6,021 bases of DNA from positions 5,222-11,242 of the forward strand of contig JABSSB010000058.1 in assembly GCA_013214715.1 (NCBI GenBank), given 5' to 3'. The translations under genes and the position numbers were made by a program. Under the pieces are notes generated by a model, which had not been told where the DNA came from, ran no database searches, and was given only the letters and a program-made list of their open reading frames with translations. The stretch comes from Paracoccaceae bacterium (GTDB taxonomy: Bacteria; Pseudomonadota; Alphaproteobacteria; Rhodobacterales; Rhodobacteraceae). Shown here piece after piece: positions 5,347 through 6,021 of the stretch; within the stretch, counting starts at the first letter, position 1, and every line of letters starts with the position of its first letter.

Positions 5347-5586
5347 ATGACGCTTGTCTTTTCCTTGCCTAATCGCGTCGACGTTTACGCTGCCATCAAA
5401 GATGAAAAAGGCGCCGTCACGGTGGATTGGGTCGTTCTTGTCGCATCATTGATTGCGTTGGTTGGCCTTGTGGCCATGCCCACCTTGATGGGCAACGTTG
5501 ATGCCTTGCAGACCACCACCGGCAACCAAATCGCGACTACGAACTCTGCGCTTTCAACCCTGAATGGCGCAAGCATCGTCGACTGA
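5347..5586 (+). CDS. Flp-like type IVb prepilin, second copy
   Basis: Second prepilin of 79 residues. The leader of 22 residues (MTLVFSLPNRVDVYAAIKDEKG) is longer and less basic than that of the first copy. The predicted cut after Gly22 is followed by AVTVDWVVLVASLIALVGLV (23-42), whose first nine residues equal those of the first copy, again with Asp27 and Trp28 where Flp pilins usually carry Glu and Tyr. The mature part is 57 residues. The tails diverge but share MGN/RGN, NSA and GASI(I/V) positions, so the two genes look like an old duplication rather than a recent one. It could be a minor or alternative subunit, since the strong terminator upstream separates it from the first copy. No promoter for it is recognised; it may be expressed by readthrough. 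It precedes cpaB by 139 bases. Confidence 0.8.
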   Translation: MTLVFSLPNRVDVYAAIKDEKGAVTVDWVVLVASLIALVGLVAMPTLMGNVDALQTTTGNQIATTNSALSTLNGASIVD

Positions 5587-5678
5587 CATCCATTATTGCA
5601 CGTTAAATACCTCGGCTGGCGCAAATATTGTCCCTGTTTTGGTCACAATCTGCGCGTAGCTAGTAAGCGACCGACCGT

Positions 5679-5700
5679 TGGGGCATGCTGCTATGCCCCA
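5679..5700 (+). terminator. Hairpin between second pilin and cpaB, terminator or attenuator
   Basis: TGGGGCAT (5679-5686) pairs perfectly with ATGCCCCA (5693-5700) around GCTGCT. No T-run follows, so it is not a standard intrinsic terminator. Its place 25 bases before the cpaB ATG and 92 bases after the pilin stop suggests a partial stop or RNA-processing site that lowers expression of the assembly genes relative to the pilins. I see no gene in 5587-5725. Confidence 0.45.
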
Positions 5701-5725
5701 CCAAGTGTTCCAAAGGGGGTGTGTC

Positions 5726-6021
5726 ATGCGTGGAGTATTTGCACTTGTATTGCTAGCGGGCCTAGGGCTTGCCGGTGGCGCCGCAAAGCTGGTGATGGAT
5801 CACATCAACACTTTGACAGGCCAACGCGATTTGGCACTGAGCAATATCGCTCCTGCGGTCGAGATGACCGAAATCATTCTCGTAAAGAAGGATCTGCGAA
5901 GCGGACAAACCCTGTCGACCGACGATGTCATACGCGTCGGATGGCCCAAAGAATTTGTTCCGGACGGCATCTTCGTGGACGCCGCTGAACTCTTCCCAGA
6001 AGGCGCTCAACCAAGGGTCGT
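5726..6021 (+). CDS. cpaB: Tad/Flp pilus assembly protein CpaB (RcpC), N-terminal part, 3' end outside window
   Basis: Component of the Tad secretion machine acting in the periplasm, thought to connect the outer-membrane secretin to the inner-membrane apparatus. The ATG at 5726 has a GGGGG run at 5715-5719 upstream. The 98 codons seen give a membrane anchor or signal segment (VFALVLLAGLGLAGGAA, 4-20), a short linker, and then the start of a SAF-type domain: EIILVKKDLRSGQTLSTDDV (49-68) and IRVGWPKEFVPDGIF (69-83), the pattern of CpaB and flagellar FlgA-like chaperones. The frame is open to the window end with no stop. Position right after pilin genes is the classical tad order, except that the usual cpaA prepilin peptidase gene does not lie between pilin and cpaB and must be elsewhere if present. 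Gene identity is well supported despite truncation. Confidence 0.87.
   Translation, partial: MRGVFALVLLAGLGLAGGAAKLVMDHINTLTGQRDLALSNIAPAVEMTEIILVKKDLRSGQTLSTDDVIRVGWPKEFVPDGIFVDAAELFPEGAQPRV

Noticed and set aside
5572..5586. Shared ATCGTCGACTGA end of the second pilin and scoB (3294-3305)
   Set aside because: Only the last 12 bases match (IVD-stop); the preceding sequence and families are unrelated, so coincidence is likely.
1..6021. CRISPR array, tRNA, rRNA, insertion sequence or phage attachment site
   Set aside because: I found no regularly spaced repeats, tRNA-like cloverleaf, transposase frame or terminal inverted repeats in the window.

Overview
The window looks like part of an alphaproteobacterial chromosome, most likely a marine Rhodobacteraceae (Roseobacter-group) member. 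This rests on the G+C-rich coding sequence, the form of the TopA C-terminus, the SCOT-type CoA-transferase pair, and two tiny pilins sharing the GAVTVDWVVL motif, which I associate with that family. The assignment is inference; no marker gene settles it.

Left part (1-3641, all plus strand). The window opens inside topA, giving the C-terminal 434 codons of DNA topoisomerase I with a Cys4 zinc ribbon, three GR(F/Y)GPY repeats and a Lys/Ala-rich tail. Three bases later comes the wreck of a GNAT acetyltransferase gene (about 1309-1916), broken by one frameshift and two in-frame stops and also damaged in its CoA-binding motif. Then come scoA and scoB, the two subunits of a 3-oxoacid CoA-transferase, overlapping by one base. 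A small intact GNAT-like protein (3357-3641) follows. Its start codon sits at the edge of a long imperfect inverted repeat.

Middle (3642-4941). A G+C-rich hairpin lies in the convergent gap before a minus-strand gene for an exported SLT-type lytic transglycosylase (3695-4546). Upstream of it lies a 395-base divergent, partly A+T-rich control region with several palindromes, a tentative promoter and a structured leader for the pilin gene.

Right part (4942-6021, plus strand). Two short Flp/type IVb-like prepilin genes are separated by a run of hairpins ending in a textbook intrinsic terminator. A further hairpin and then the 5' end of cpaB follow; cpaB runs off the window. This is the start of a Tad (tight adherence) pilus locus. 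The pilins would form the fibre and CpaB is a periplasmic assembly component. The divergent lytic transglycosylase could locally open peptidoglycan for the machine, but that link rests on position only.

Nothing here is clearly a wholly new system. The most interesting points are the paired pilins with Asp-Trp in place of the usual Glu-Tyr, the RNA-structure-rich spacing of the pilin region, the start-codon hairpin after scoB, and the freshly decaying GNAT gene.
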